From Maylandia zebra (taxonomy: Eukaryota; Chordata; Actinopteri; Cichliformes; Cichlidae), in assembly GCF_041146795.1 (NCBI RefSeq), contig NC_135170.1, forward strand, positions 4,144,533 through 4,208,532: a stretch of 64,000 nt of DNA, written 5' to 3'. Within the stretch, counting starts at the first letter, position 1, and the number at the start of each line of letters is the position of its first letter. The position numbers and the translations under genes are program-made. The notes below the pieces were generated by a model. It made no database searches, was not told the origin of the DNA, and saw only the letters and a program-made list of their open reading frames with translations. Shown here piece after piece: positions 42,006-54,300 of the stretch.

Positions 42006-42715
42006 TCACACAGATGTTCCCGTCAGTCTTCCCCTGTACACGCCGAGATGTACACGCACACTCACATTCTCCTACAGCTTTCCACACCCTGTGTGACACA
42101 CAGGACCTCAGGTTCAACCTGCATTTGACCGTTCACATATTTCAGCGCCCACTGATTTACAGGGTTTGTTTCACTGCAGCGTCATGAAATGTGCAGTGTT
42201 GTTTTCACACTGACAGACAGTGGGAGTTACGGTTACAAACCACTGTTTTCTTGATTTAATCAGATCCTCTACTCGCCCATATATACATATCACACTGTCC
42301 CATTTGTGCTCCAGCTGTAATCTGAGTGTAGCCGAGCGGTGGCAGCCTCCCTTAGAGGCCAGGCAGCAGCGCGGAGTGGAGGACCTGCTTCAGATACGTC
42401 AACCCTGATGCACAAACGGCAAACACAGGTTGTATTTTTGATGTGGAAAGGGTGTAACACACACACTGGGAACCAAACAGAGACTACAGGTTCAGCCGAT
42501 CGTCCTGCCTCCCTTCATCCTGTCCACCACTGTCAGAGACTATGTACACTGTTGTATATTATATATACTAAGATAATATATACATTGCTCTCAATATGTG
42601 TGTCTATTCTATGCTGTTAGTAGGACTAGCTGGAAGATAACCCATCCCTGTCTCTTTTACGAGTATACACTGAATCGGGAAGTAGATAAGAATAAAGGTG
42701 ATTATAGAAAGGAAA
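42006..42715 (+). other. naa60: naa60 3' UTR exon with poly(A) signal
   Basis: A noncoding exon begins after CTTTCTGTTTTTCAG (acceptor at 42005), joined to the donor ATG|GTGAGT at 41913. AATAAA is at 42691-42696, so cleavage is expected at about 42710-42720. The exon junction lies only about 10 nt after the stop codon, too close to trigger nonsense-mediated decay. Confidence 0.75.
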
Positions 42716-45700
42716 CTTTGAGGGACAGTTCAGTCAGATTTATTTCATTTTTCTTCACAACATTCATGAAATTGGCACTCTGTTGTAATTGTAATGGTAA
42801 CGTACGGTCACATTTCTAAGCAAACAAAAAAAGGACTCTGCATTGTTTCTCTTGTATGATCCAGATGGGAATGAGAGAGAGTAGCTTGGGTGCTTATTTT
42901 AGGGGTTTTTTAATGTAACTGGCTGCAGCCCAGTTGGTCTGTGACGTTGCTGCTAATGTAGAGAAATGTTTGTTCAGATTGTTTTCTTTTTTTAATTTGT
43001 CCCAGGTTAAATTTTTATGTCGGCCTGTAGAAGAGCTGAAGAAAAACATCGTCCACCACACGTGCCTGCATGCATGCAGGTGTGTACGTATAAGCACACA
43101 GAGTCCCAAAATTAGAACCTAGCAAGTGCCAAAGTTTGGGGGTGAAAGACAAATATCGCTGATTAATGTTGTCAGAAAGCAGCGGTGAGGTTTCTTCATT
43201 TTGTTAGAGCTCCGTTGGACTTTACACAAAACCTGCTCCACTGTATCAGAGAGCAACAATGTTTGATTTGGTACATGGCACAGCACTGAATGAGGTCAGG
43301 GGGACTGTGAAAACAAAAACATAATCACAGTTCGGGTGTTCATCTCTCACTTCACCAGCCCCGAGGGTTTCTGAAAACATCTGACATTGTTTATGCAATA
43401 AATTTGTGTCATCTGAGCGATTGTAAAACCTGAGTCAGTCGGAGTTGCCCTGCTGTAGGACGACAGTGTTCTATTGTTTTCATTGTGATTGTCTTATTAT
43501 CATAAACTTGAGCCTTGTTTTCATTCCAAGCAGGCCCTGTTTCAGTGGTTTGTGTCTCAGTGTTCCGCTTCATTGCCATTGAAGACGTGTGAATGAGTCG
43601 AGCTAAAACAAACAGCATCCTAACGCTTCCAACAGTGCAGCTTGAGGTCAGCCTCTGACTTTTCTGATTCCCACACTCTGGGCTTCCTCTTTAAACAAAC
43701 AGCTAAAGCTTCTCAAGTCAAAGACAACACTGACAGAATCATTGGGTTAATCTTCCCATTGGATCTTGGACCAGAGTTGAAAAATGCACTATAAATATTT
43801 TGGTGAGCTAAATATTGTGTACACGTTAAACACATTTTTAAATGCCTCTGTGTTAGATCCTCGTGACCTGCAGGGTTCAGCAGTACTGACTAAGATGAAG
43901 TCAGTGGAGACAACACTGACCTGAAGCGTGGCAGACACAGTGCTGAACGATGGGAATTCAGCAGACACGACAGATTCTTTCACAAAAGGCTCTCAGAAGA
44001 CCTGAGTCCTTGTTTCAAAAAGCATGAATCCTGCTATCAGTGTGATATGCACCACTGCACCGCTAACTGAGGCACATTATGCTATATTAGAGCTATAAGA
44101 CTTAATAAATAGTAGTTCATACTTATTGTGGGTTGTGTATGTATGCGTCAGTGCTTTGCTAATGTGCGACCTGAAGCCTGGTGCCATACGTTCACAAGAG
44201 AAGCATTAACATCCTGCCAAAATGTTGCTTATGGAGTCCTGAAGTACTGATGCAGAAGCAGATGATGGGAAATGGGCTGCTTTTCTCATTAAGCTTCATT
44301 CATTTTTAATATAGAGTGCGTATAAAATGGCTCTGCGTGGTCACAGCACTATTAAGAGGTTTCTGCACATGGTTTAATAATTGGTTATTAAAATGGTTTT
44401 GAGCTATAACACATGGGTGAGATCATCGTCCTCTGCACTGGTTGTGTTTGTGTTACTTAGCCGATTGATGCTCTTTGGGCAACAGGAGGACCCACTCAGA
44501 GCCGATGTTTCCCCTGAAATGTTTCACCCGACTGTAAGAGTAACACAACTGAAAGCATGCGGCAGCAGTCAACCAACATTAGGCTTTCCTGAGAGAGAGA
44601 AACGTGAGGTGGTAGAAGTCGTGCTCAATATTTTAGATCAGCTTTAAAATTAGATTACAGTTAAAAAAGACTGTGTGTTGTGTGGTTAAGTTGGATGGTT
44701 CTGTGTCGTCCTTGCAGATGTATGAGCACAAAATGTGTGGTCAGTAAAGCATGTATGTTAGTGTGCTGTTTGCTTTCCAGGGTGTCAAACATAAGACCCA
44801 TGGGCCAGAATCAGCCCAGCAAGAACATCTTGAAGTAGGACAAAGTTTTGGGCTTTTAACTGTAATTTTCCAGCTTGTCCTACTGATACAGACCTCTCGT
44901 GCACACATTCATGGTACAGTAATGATTAAATGAAAGTTCCTGTTTTTATTGTTTGTTTGATCGTATAATGTGTCCAGAGTAAACTACAGCATCTTTATCG
45001 TGTAGAAAAACTGAGACTTACTGCTGGTGTTGCACAGTTTTTCTTCGTATACCGACAAATCTCAGAGATTAAATGTCCAGTTAAATGTTTCTATGCCAAC
45101 AGAAAGGGGAATTTCATGCCTCATTTCAGTAAACTGCTGCATCTATTTCCCATTTTTGTAGCACAGTAGTTTGGTGCATATTGCACCCTGTAGGTCCATG
45201 GAGATGAGGACCTATTAGATAGGACTGAAGGACCAACACAGGCTGCATACAAGAAGGCTCGACTTCCTATAGACGCTCAGATCCTTCAACACATGCAGCA
45301 AATGTTCCATCAGATACTTTACTGTGGTCTGCCAAGGAAGCAGCTTTAAGCTTGTGATGCTAACAGACTGAAGGAGCTGATTACGAAGGTTTAATCTGTG
45401 ACGGGCTACAAACTGGACACCTGATGCTGTGGCGGGGAGGAGGTCACAGGTCAAAGTTATCCAGCATGAATAATCCCGATCGCCCTCTGCACAGGAAATG
45501 TTTTATTCCACATGCTGTCACTCTCTTTGATACAGTAATTGTTAACCCATTCTTCTACAATACAGTCATTTGGCTTTTCAGTTTCCAAATCCTTACAGAC
45601 GATTTAAAAGTCTGTCAATCAAATGTTTTTCAGTTGTTTTTTGTTTTTGTGGTTTGCTTGACAAATACTCGTCACTTAGAGAACTTACATCACATTTCTT

Positions 45701-47399
45701 CCTCCTGATGCTCCGTTTGCACTTTCGCAGATTGTCCTACCCATGTCTTCCTGTCCAAATGTATTGAGTTGCTGCCATGCGATTGGCCGACTAGATAATT
45801 GCGTTAATGAGCAGTTGACCAGCGGCCAGGGAGTTTATAGTTTACTGATTCATTTGATTAGAAAGCCTTTTCACTTCCAGTGTGGTTCAACACCGAGCCC
45901 TCCACCAGTCAACAAAAGCATATTTTACCGTATGCACCATTTAGTCTTGCGTGTCATTTAGTCACACACGAGCTTTTTTCTGTCATTTTACACATTTATT
46001 TCTTAAGAATTCTTCCCAGAGAGTCATGCTGACAGTTTCCTTTACTGCAGCAGCATTTCTTCACCATGTACTCAAAATTGCATTTCTCTTTCAGTATCGC
46101 AGGATTAAATGTGTAGTGTAGTAAATTCCATATGACTTCCTTACTTTATGTCTTTCCTGGTGTGTAGATTCAAATATGAAAAGTGTCAAATGGGAAATCA
46201 ACATAGGAGCCTCTTTAAACTCAGTAAAGAAGCAGGCCGGACCTTAGCTTTCTCTTTTTGTTTCATTGTGAATATGCTAGACTGCGAGCTTCCTGTGTTT
46301 GGTTGGGCATGTGTGCGCCTCGACAGCAGGTCACCTTGCAGACTGTTAACTTGGCGGGCAAAACCGCACTTTTCTTGTCATCTAAAGGGCAAATGGAACT
46401 GAATGGAGGTTTGTTCCCACAGTCTCGTTCCTTTGTACATGTGTTGTTCTCTTTGTTTTTCCCACATGGATTGTATGGACAGCATCAATAGACGGTGGTA
46501 AGAGAACACACTGACTCACTGTGTTTAACAGGATATAACGTTACAAAAATATAACTGATGTCTAATTCCCACTTATTCTGAGCTTAAGTATGAAAATGTC
46601 TCCCTCTGCTGAATGTGAGGCAGTGCTTCATGTGAACCTTTTCCATCTTATTTCCTGTTACATTCCTTTCAAGTTAAATTTTGTTTTTAGTCATGGTTTA
46701 AAAAACAAACCAAAACAAAGAATAAGTATAGCTTCATATAAAACGCACACCAAAACATGAAATGGTAATAAATGTGTTAAATTAGCTGTTTATTCCAATA
46801 AGTGCTGTCTTTGTGCCACGTAAGGTGTTTATTACAATTTCTTGGTTCAAAAATGTATGAAATCTCTTTTGTCAGGCGGTGTGACCGTTTTTAAAAAAAA
46901 TAAGACACCTTAATTAATCCCACACTTAAGAAATTTACGTCTTACAGCAGCTCACAAGTCAGACGGAAAAATCCATCCATCCATTCGCTTCCGCTTATCC
47001 TTTTCAGGGACGCTGGAGCCTCAGACGGAAAAATCGAATCAAAGATATACTAAAAGACGGGAAAATCAAGCATTATTAGTCCAAAAGTGTTTTATACTAT
47101 GTACAAATGTGCGATATATACAATGAGTTTACATGTAATATTGAATTAATCCTGTGTACCAACAATACAGAAATAGGAAACGATAGAAATAGATAATTCA
47201 TTGCATGGCATTCAGAAGCCTTAAGGATTCAGGAAATAAACAGCGTGCAGACAATGCTGTTTATTATTCCCACGCAACACGAGTTTGTCTATTTATTTGA
47301 AACGTAATAAAATAACAGTAACTTGCATACAAATGCAACAAACATAACATAAACATTTTATTTATTCCTTTGTTCTTGTAAAAAGTGGTTTTCTGTATA
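42716..47399. other. Intergenic DNA between naa60 and the next gene
   Basis: No exon can be supported over 4.7 kb. At 46972-47012 the CCATCCATCCATTCGCTTCC string followed by GCTTATCC is a fragment of a common fish retroelement tail. Otherwise I see unassigned AT-rich DNA. Confidence 0.5.
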
Positions 47400-47721
47400 A
47401 AATATACAAACAAATCCGCTTTGCGTGTTGTGTCGCGTATTTACGGCTGCTCGTTTTTGACGTCCCGCTGTAGCGCCTGTTACGGTAACAGGTGACGTCA
47501 CTCCGATGGTGTTACGCCCATTGAGAAAAAAAAGAAGGAAAAAAGGAAAAAAGAGCGAGAGAGAGTGAAAGAGTTTACTCTGCTGGACTCCGGGAGGCTG
47601 AAGCTCATCCTCATCACGCTCTACAGCGGGGAACAAACCCGCAGCACGACATCAAACTGTTCAGAGCCGAAACTTTTCCAGCTTCAGAAGAAACGTCAGT
47701 GCTGAAGTTGGAGGCAACAAG
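47400..47721 (+). promoter_or_regulatory. Promoter and noncoding first exon of an unidentified + strand gene
   Basis: A GC- and CpG-richer stretch contains a perfect TGACGTCA (47493-47500), a CAACAAG|GTGAGA 5' splice site at 47721/47722 and a purine-rich leader (GAGCGAGAGAGAGTGAAAG). There is no ATG-led frame of note before the donor. It looks like the 5' end of a gene with long introns continuing beyond the window. The gene itself is not identified. Confidence 0.5.
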
Positions 47722-47993
47722 GTGAGACTCGAACACACGCAGCGCTGCTCTGTGAGCGCGCGGCTAATTTCTGCAGCAGCTAGCTAATAGTTTTTGCCCC
47801 AAGGAAGCTGTGAACTTTACACCTGCTCGACAAACACTGTGGTTTATATAAATGAGCTCAGCGGACGAAATGTGTGGTTTTTATTTAAGCTCGTTTGTAT
47901 TTGTAAGTTACTGGAGGCGCCAAAGTTCACTGACTTCCAGTCTTTGCTTTCCATCAAGGATTTTCCTGGCGCGAGCTGGCGTTCATTTCCTTT

Positions 47994-48012
47994 GGGGGGG
48001 GGGGGGGGGGGG
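47994..48012. repeat. Poly-G tract
   Basis: An uninterrupted run of about 19 G residues lies 30 bp before the CA array. It could form a G-quadruplex. Confidence 0.9.
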
Positions 48013-48037
48013 TTGGGGCTCAAAAGCATGCAAGGGA

Positions 48038-48041
<4 letters not shown>

Positions 48042-48102
<61 letters not shown>

Positions 48103-48250
48103 TGTGTGTGTGTTTATGAAAGTCAGAGGCTTTCATAAACACACACACACACGTGTGTGTGTGTGTGTTTATGAAAGCCTCTGACTTTCATAAACACACA
48201 CACACACACACGTGTGTGTGTGTGTGTTTATGAAAGTCAGAGGCTTTCAT
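48042..48250. repeat. CA/TG array with nested palindromes
   Basis: A (CA)n run is followed by (TG)n with a self-complementary CACGTG centre. The pattern (CA)n-CACGTG-(TG)n-TTTATGAAAG...CTTTCATAAA then repeats three times. The 17-bp core GAAAGTCAGAGGCTTTC appears at about 48117 and 48231, and its exact reverse complement GAAAGCCTCTGACTTTC appears at about 48172. Successive units are therefore mutually inverted, and the whole block can fold into nested hairpins. Confidence 0.9.
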
Positions 48251-49771
48251 TCAGAAACTTGAAAAGGCTTTTTCTCAACCCCCGCCCACCCCCCCCCTTC
48301 AGAGCTAATGAAGTCCTGGAAGACGAGCATCTGTGGGCGCTTAAGAGCCGCATGATATTGCCAGTATCTATCAGCAGCTCATTATTGGACAAGTGCGTGT
48401 TTGTTTCTCTCCGTGTGGGTGTGGGTGTGGGTGCATTAGCCACAGAGGACAGCAAAGGTGGAGGATCATCCTGTGTTTTTGAGCCCTGATTCCTGCCTGT
48501 TGCTGGTTGAAGCAAGAAAAATCTCATTAGATGTGTTGGTCAAGAGATATCGTTGAGTTTTATTGTTTGGTTGTGTGTGAAGAAGAAAAATCCTCGATTT
48601 CTAAGGAAAGGTATTGACTGGCTATCGTCACAGTTTCACTGAGGATGTGGTTTTCAGTTAAAGGCTGAGGTCTCTCCAGAGCTGCACACAAATTACAGAG
48701 CGAGTTGCAGGTCTGGGTTTTATCCAGCACCTGTATGTCTGTGTGTATTTTTAAACTGTATAAGACCCTCAAACTTCCCCAACGTGAAAATAAATTTCAG
48801 ATGTATTTCGATCTCTGCCAGTCTACTTCATCGTTAAGTGCTTTATTGTGGTTTTTCTGTTTTATTGAACGACTTCTCAAATGCCATGGTGTTACTTTAG
48901 ATGGCCGCTGAAGTGGAGTTATTATAAACACTGCATTCGATGTCAGCTTGACTGACGTGATGATTTAGCACGTTGTGTCAAAATATGAATGCCATCCTCC
49001 ACCAATAAAACTGCACAGTAGAATGCAGTGAAGCCAGTGGACACCCCCTGCTGTTGGGTCTGTTTGGATCTAATGCTGAGCTCTAACAATTCTGGATTCA
49101 CTCATTTTTTATTGAGTTCTTATTTATTGAATTATCAGCCATGTCTTTCATAAGGTTGAGGGCAACTTACTGTGAAGAAACCACCCCAATAAATTTTGGA
49201 GCTGCTTCTCAGACTCAAACTCTTTGACTGCAGCTGGAGATGGGTGTGGTATTTGAACCAGCTCTCCACCTGCTGTAGGTTCTGGTCAGAGCCTCCACCG
49301 TGTTTTACACATGGCGGTAGATACTCACTCATTTGAATGTCGGCAACACAAGCTGTAGAAGCTACCCTCATAGACGATAACGGTGCCATCAGGCCACTTT
49401 AACTCTCACCAGTGGATTATTTTTTTGTTTTTTTTATGACTGTTCCTTTTACAGCTGTGAAGCCAGAAGGAGCTTGTTTGAATGCAACATGATCGGGTGT
49501 AATAATCTCCCGTGAGACAATGAGAAAGACGTGTAATAGCATAAAGAGGACACAGCAAAGAGAGGAGGGACAAAAACAGATGGAAATCCAAACTGTCTGC
49601 ATCTCATTTCAAGTCTTAATTTTCATCTGTATCGAGTGTAACGCTCGTGTGTTTCTGTAGCAAAGTGCAGTAAACATGACGGTGCGTAACTGAAGGTGGA
49701 GAGGGAAGCCGGCGCGCTACAACTAGAAGATAAAAGAGAGCTGCTAATGTTTTGTGGCCTCTTTCCTGTAA

Positions 49772-49773
<2 letters not shown>

Positions 49774-49846
<73 letters not shown>
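49774..49846. repeat. (GT)n microsatellite
   Basis: An uninterrupted dinucleotide run of about 36 units in intron-like DNA. Confidence 0.98.
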
Positions 49847-49847
<1 letters not shown>

Positions 49848-51326
49848 ACGAGTGAAATTTTGCGCAGTTGTGTTTCCTGTTGTTTACCTCGGGAGCAAAT
49901 TCCACGCTGGGTAGGGAATTGTGACTGGAATGGCTCCTGCGATCTATGCCTGGCACGTCGCCGCTCACACTTTGGAAAGTAGGAAGCACTTTGTTAAACT
50001 GGTAAATTAAGATTTGCATGCAAACGTATCATGGCTGGAACTGTTTGCAGTCGGGGGACACAGCGATACTGCTGGCTTCCTTTTCTGCGACTCTTTCTGG
50101 GTTAGCACAAGCCATCTTAGCAGTCATGGCTGAATATCCATGGTGTTTGCATGCACGTTAGAGTCAAGGCCAGAAGGAGAATGTAAAGTTTGTCATCAAT
50201 CAGATTTTGTTTTTCCAAACTTTTCAGCCAGACAGCTTGTCAGTGATATTTAGTTTGGACTAATGCTGCACCCTGAGGAGGTGTTTCCTGTCTTTGTCCC
50301 AGCATTCGGGCTGGTTATGCAGTGAGAACAGTCTGTGGCAGAGGTCACACAGACTTTTATTCTGGTGTTGGTTGGACTTCTTTTCAGTAATGACTTTTCC
50401 TTTGCAACTGTGCTCTACCTGGATATGTGTGATTTTCCATAATCTGCTTCTCATCTGTTTTATTTTTGTAAGAAATTGGCTGTTAACTACATAGTGTCAC
50501 AGTAGTGTAAAAGCTGTGTATGCTGTGGTGATTGTGTCACACGGAGTTTGTTATTTATATATATGCAAAGTATCTGAAAATCTCACGCCTGTGTGTGCTG
50601 ATATTACTGAATCATTTAGCTGATAAGGACGGACAGCTGATAGCACGTATCAATAACCATCATATTAACTGTTTAACTGACTGACCTGTAATCATGTCAG
50701 CGTGCTGGATACTTTTTCACACTTCAAGTTTCGTCATTTGGAGCTGACGCATAAATCATACTTTCACATACTCGCTTGTACGAATGAGTGCTGCCAGCTT
50801 GCCATCACCTGTCATGCGATGCCTGTTAAATCCTGTCGCTAGCACCGATTGGAAGACTTGCAGACTGTGTCACCTGGAGCTGTTAGATCAGTGGTAGTCA
50901 AAGTGATGGCAGTAGCTAGCCAGTCAGTGACATTTTTACCTAATTTCCCCAATAATGTCTTCAAATGATGTCATCATTATTGAGATGACATTGTTTCTGC
51001 CTCATTCTATTTTCATATAGACACCTGCAGCAAACATGCATCTGAGTGCATGCAAATAGATTCATGCGTGGACTGGTTTGTGTGTCTGTGTGTGTTTGGA
51101 GTGGGAATACTGATCTGTCATCACATGACAGAAAGCAAGAGGATAGTTTTGACTTCTGACTGCTGGTTTGATTTACATATTAGAGTGTAATGTGACTGCA
51201 TTTGCAGAGATGCTTGTCTGCCTCATCTCTCTGAATTTATGTATTCATTGTGGCACATTTCTCTCACCTATATGCTACTGTGGTTTTTGTGTTTTGGTCT
51301 CACACTGGGTTTAATGGAGGGTGTAG

Positions 51327-51365
51327 AGCAGTGCTCTGATGGATCCTCGTCTGGCCTACGACGAG
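51327..51365 (+). CDS. Candidate small first coding exon (unidentified gene)
   Basis: GTGTAG ends at 51326, an ATG follows at 51339, and nine in-frame codons (MDPRLAYDE) run into the strong donor GAG|GTAGGT at 51365/51366. The position 3.6 kb after the noncoding first exon at 47.7 kb on the same strand fits a gene whose coding starts in exon 2. The polypyrimidine tract is poor, and no partner exon was recognised in the rest of the window. Confidence 0.3.
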
Positions 51366-54300
51366 GTAGGTTTAGTCTGCAGTGCGCGACTAAATGAAAT
51401 GCACATTTTCAAAACAAACAGACGACTGATGACAACGGACAACAACACAGACAAGAACAGCGTCAGTCGTAAGCGATGATACCGAGGAGTATTCTACCCA
51501 CAAGTTCAACACAGAAAAGCTTACCTTGCATTAGCTGGCTCAACAAATTCTAAAACCCCAGCTAGGTAACAAGTATCATGATGCTAGCGATCAACTTTCC
51601 CTGTTAAGCCGGCCTTTCTGCTTCAGGTTGCGAGCGTGCTCTCTTAAAAATTTGCATTTTGCAAACGTTAAAACGTTTTGGGACAACCCCCAAAATGTCA
51701 TTCTTCTTAGACCCGAAATGGTCCCTGTGCGGCGCCTACTCTAGTCAGACGTTATCAGATGATAACGTGTTGCTGTTTATTTCTAAGATTGCTGCTGCAC
51801 ATTAGGGCTCTGAAACTTTAAGCTGGATATATTTAGACATTACGTGTTATTGTCCCATAGCCTAATAACAGAGGCATGGAAATCACTGTAGTTTGTTGCA
51901 GATCAAATTGTAATATTGATTGAGCAGGTAATCTTGGTGTGTGTCCTCTGTTGTGGTAGCTGCAGTTCCAGCAGTGTGAAAGAGACTCGAATCAAGTACC
52001 ACATTTATACGTTAATGTGACAATGCAATGCTTCATTCAGTGGTTTTAGTGAGATACGACTCAACAACTTAAATTTTATTCCCCTGGAAGAGAATCTATC
52101 AAATTTAAAACATACAGTAAAGACCAGAAGAGTTAAAAACAAACCAAATCTATGAACAGATTTTATTGTCAGTATAAGTTACCATGGTGATTTAGCCAGG
52201 TAAAAACCGAGCCTCTCTCGTGACGCAGAAAACTCTGACTTGAAGCGAGACCTGGTTTGCTAATCCAGTAATCTGGTTTCGTAGTACAGTCCTCTGGACT
52301 ATGGTTCAGATCACCGCCAAAGCCACTTTCTTTTATATACAGTTGAACAAAATGCCGTGAGTGACTGGAACAAAGTGCAGGTATTACCTTGTATGTGTGC
52401 AAGCTTTCATTTCTCTCCTAAGGAATCTTTGCTTTTACAGGCCATGTGTTTGTTGTCACTCACCTCTGTAATGCTGAGAGTGCATTATGTGTCCTGTAAC
52501 TGACCTCAGTAACTGCTCTCGTCTTTTTCATCAACCTAGTTGCTTTAAGAAGTGAGGCAGCGCAGCTAGCTTTGTGTGGAAACACAGCTAGCCTGTTTAT
52601 GCCACTGACTGTTGTTGTTGTTTTTAAATGAAGATGTAGGGCTGTGCTCAGCCATTGTAGCAAGAGATACTTGTCCTTACAGGACAACAAACATGAATTA
52701 TAGGTTATGATGCTGTGAATAAACAGAATATTTCTCAAACATATGCAGCAGTAATATTAACCCATCATCTCTGCTTACCTTTCTGTGAAAGTCATCTGAC
52801 GCCACTGATGGAAACACACAAAGCCAGCAAACAATTTAAGTGATAATGGAGTCTTTATGCAGGTGAACTCCTCTCTCATAGCGCTTACGTGTATTATTCT
52901 TTGTTTAGACATGCCATGTTGGTTTGCAGAGACTTTCCTGGTTGACAAGGAGCCATTTGGGTGCGACTACATTAGTAAATACAATTTGCAGTAATTAAAT
53001 GATACAATGTTTGATAGAGATCATTTTCCTTTGATTTCTGACTGTTTGAGTAAATGTAGCCACCACAGCTTTAGAGCTGCTGGTGAGTTAACTTTGGCTT
53101 CGGTTAAAACGCTTTGGGACCTCCAAAATCCCCCAAATTCTCTCTGTCAAGGAAGATGCATCCTGTGGGAAGCTGTAAAAGTATACATGGGCTGAGTGAT
53201 GGTACCACAGGATCAGGTTGCACTGTTTGACTTCGATGTGTGTATTTTGTTTGTCTGCAGCAGGTGAAGTTTTGAATGTGCAGCAGGGTGTAAAATGAGA
53301 TTCTCTAGAGCTCCAAACATAAAACACACCTTACTTAATAAATATACAAACACATTTTATCCCCCTGATCTTACAAGCTTTAAAGTTTCATATTTGATAT
53401 GCAAGTAACAATTACTGCGAGGACATCATTAATCACAACAGGTGACAAATCAAAATGTGGCTCTTATCCAAACTGTCAACAGCAATAAATCTGTGCTCCA
53501 TTCAAAGAAAGCTGCATTGCTCAGTGACCCCACAAACTCCCCTCACTCTTTTGTTTTCTTAGCCTTTCTCACACAGCTACAGTTTCTCGTCCTCACCCAG
53601 GCCTGCTTTTTCCCGTCTCCATGTCTGCCGCCGGCTTTGCTGTCCAAAGTGTTTTTAATCAGCCTGTCTGCCAACAACCCCCAACTTCCCCACATGCTAA
53701 CTTCTAAGGCAGCTTTTTTCCAACTAGCTGGGGTGAGAGGGGGACGTCCAGTTTAATGGGCCGCGACGCCAAATACAGGCATAACCCAGATTCACGTACG
53801 CGGATGAGTAACGCCTCTACTAAACGCTGACATCTCACAGTTTCCAAAACTGCAAATTTCGTCACGCTCTGAACAAAATTCACTAAATCAACCATAAACG
53901 AAGACCAAAATTACGCATCGCATTTGGAAAAACAGCAGCACAAACTTTCTTACTTGTGCTGTCTTGCATCCAAAACAAATGTTCACCGCTTCGCAGTGAC
54001 GTTACCGTGATTCTATTGGCTCAAATGATTAAAAGGAGGGGTCAGTCGTGTAAATCGGGCAATAGAAGCCGAATTTACTGCTGAATTTAAAATGACTGAT
54101 TTCAGTGCACAAAAACCGTCATGTTTTATGAAAATGTGTCAACATCTGAATATCGATGTTGTAACAAACTGTAGCTTTATCCGTCCAAAGGATCAACGGG
54201 AATTATTTCCGTATCCAACATCGACCATTTGGGTGTCAGATTTCCTGCTGGATGCTCTGAATGATGCCAAAGTAAATGATTACGGGGGAAATGGATTCAC

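Noticed and set aside
47794-48184. Open frames rich in His-Thr or Val-Cys around the CA/GT repeats (also 49616-50019)
   Set aside because: They are created by dinucleotide repeats, which contain no stop codons; there is no coding signal outside the repeat.
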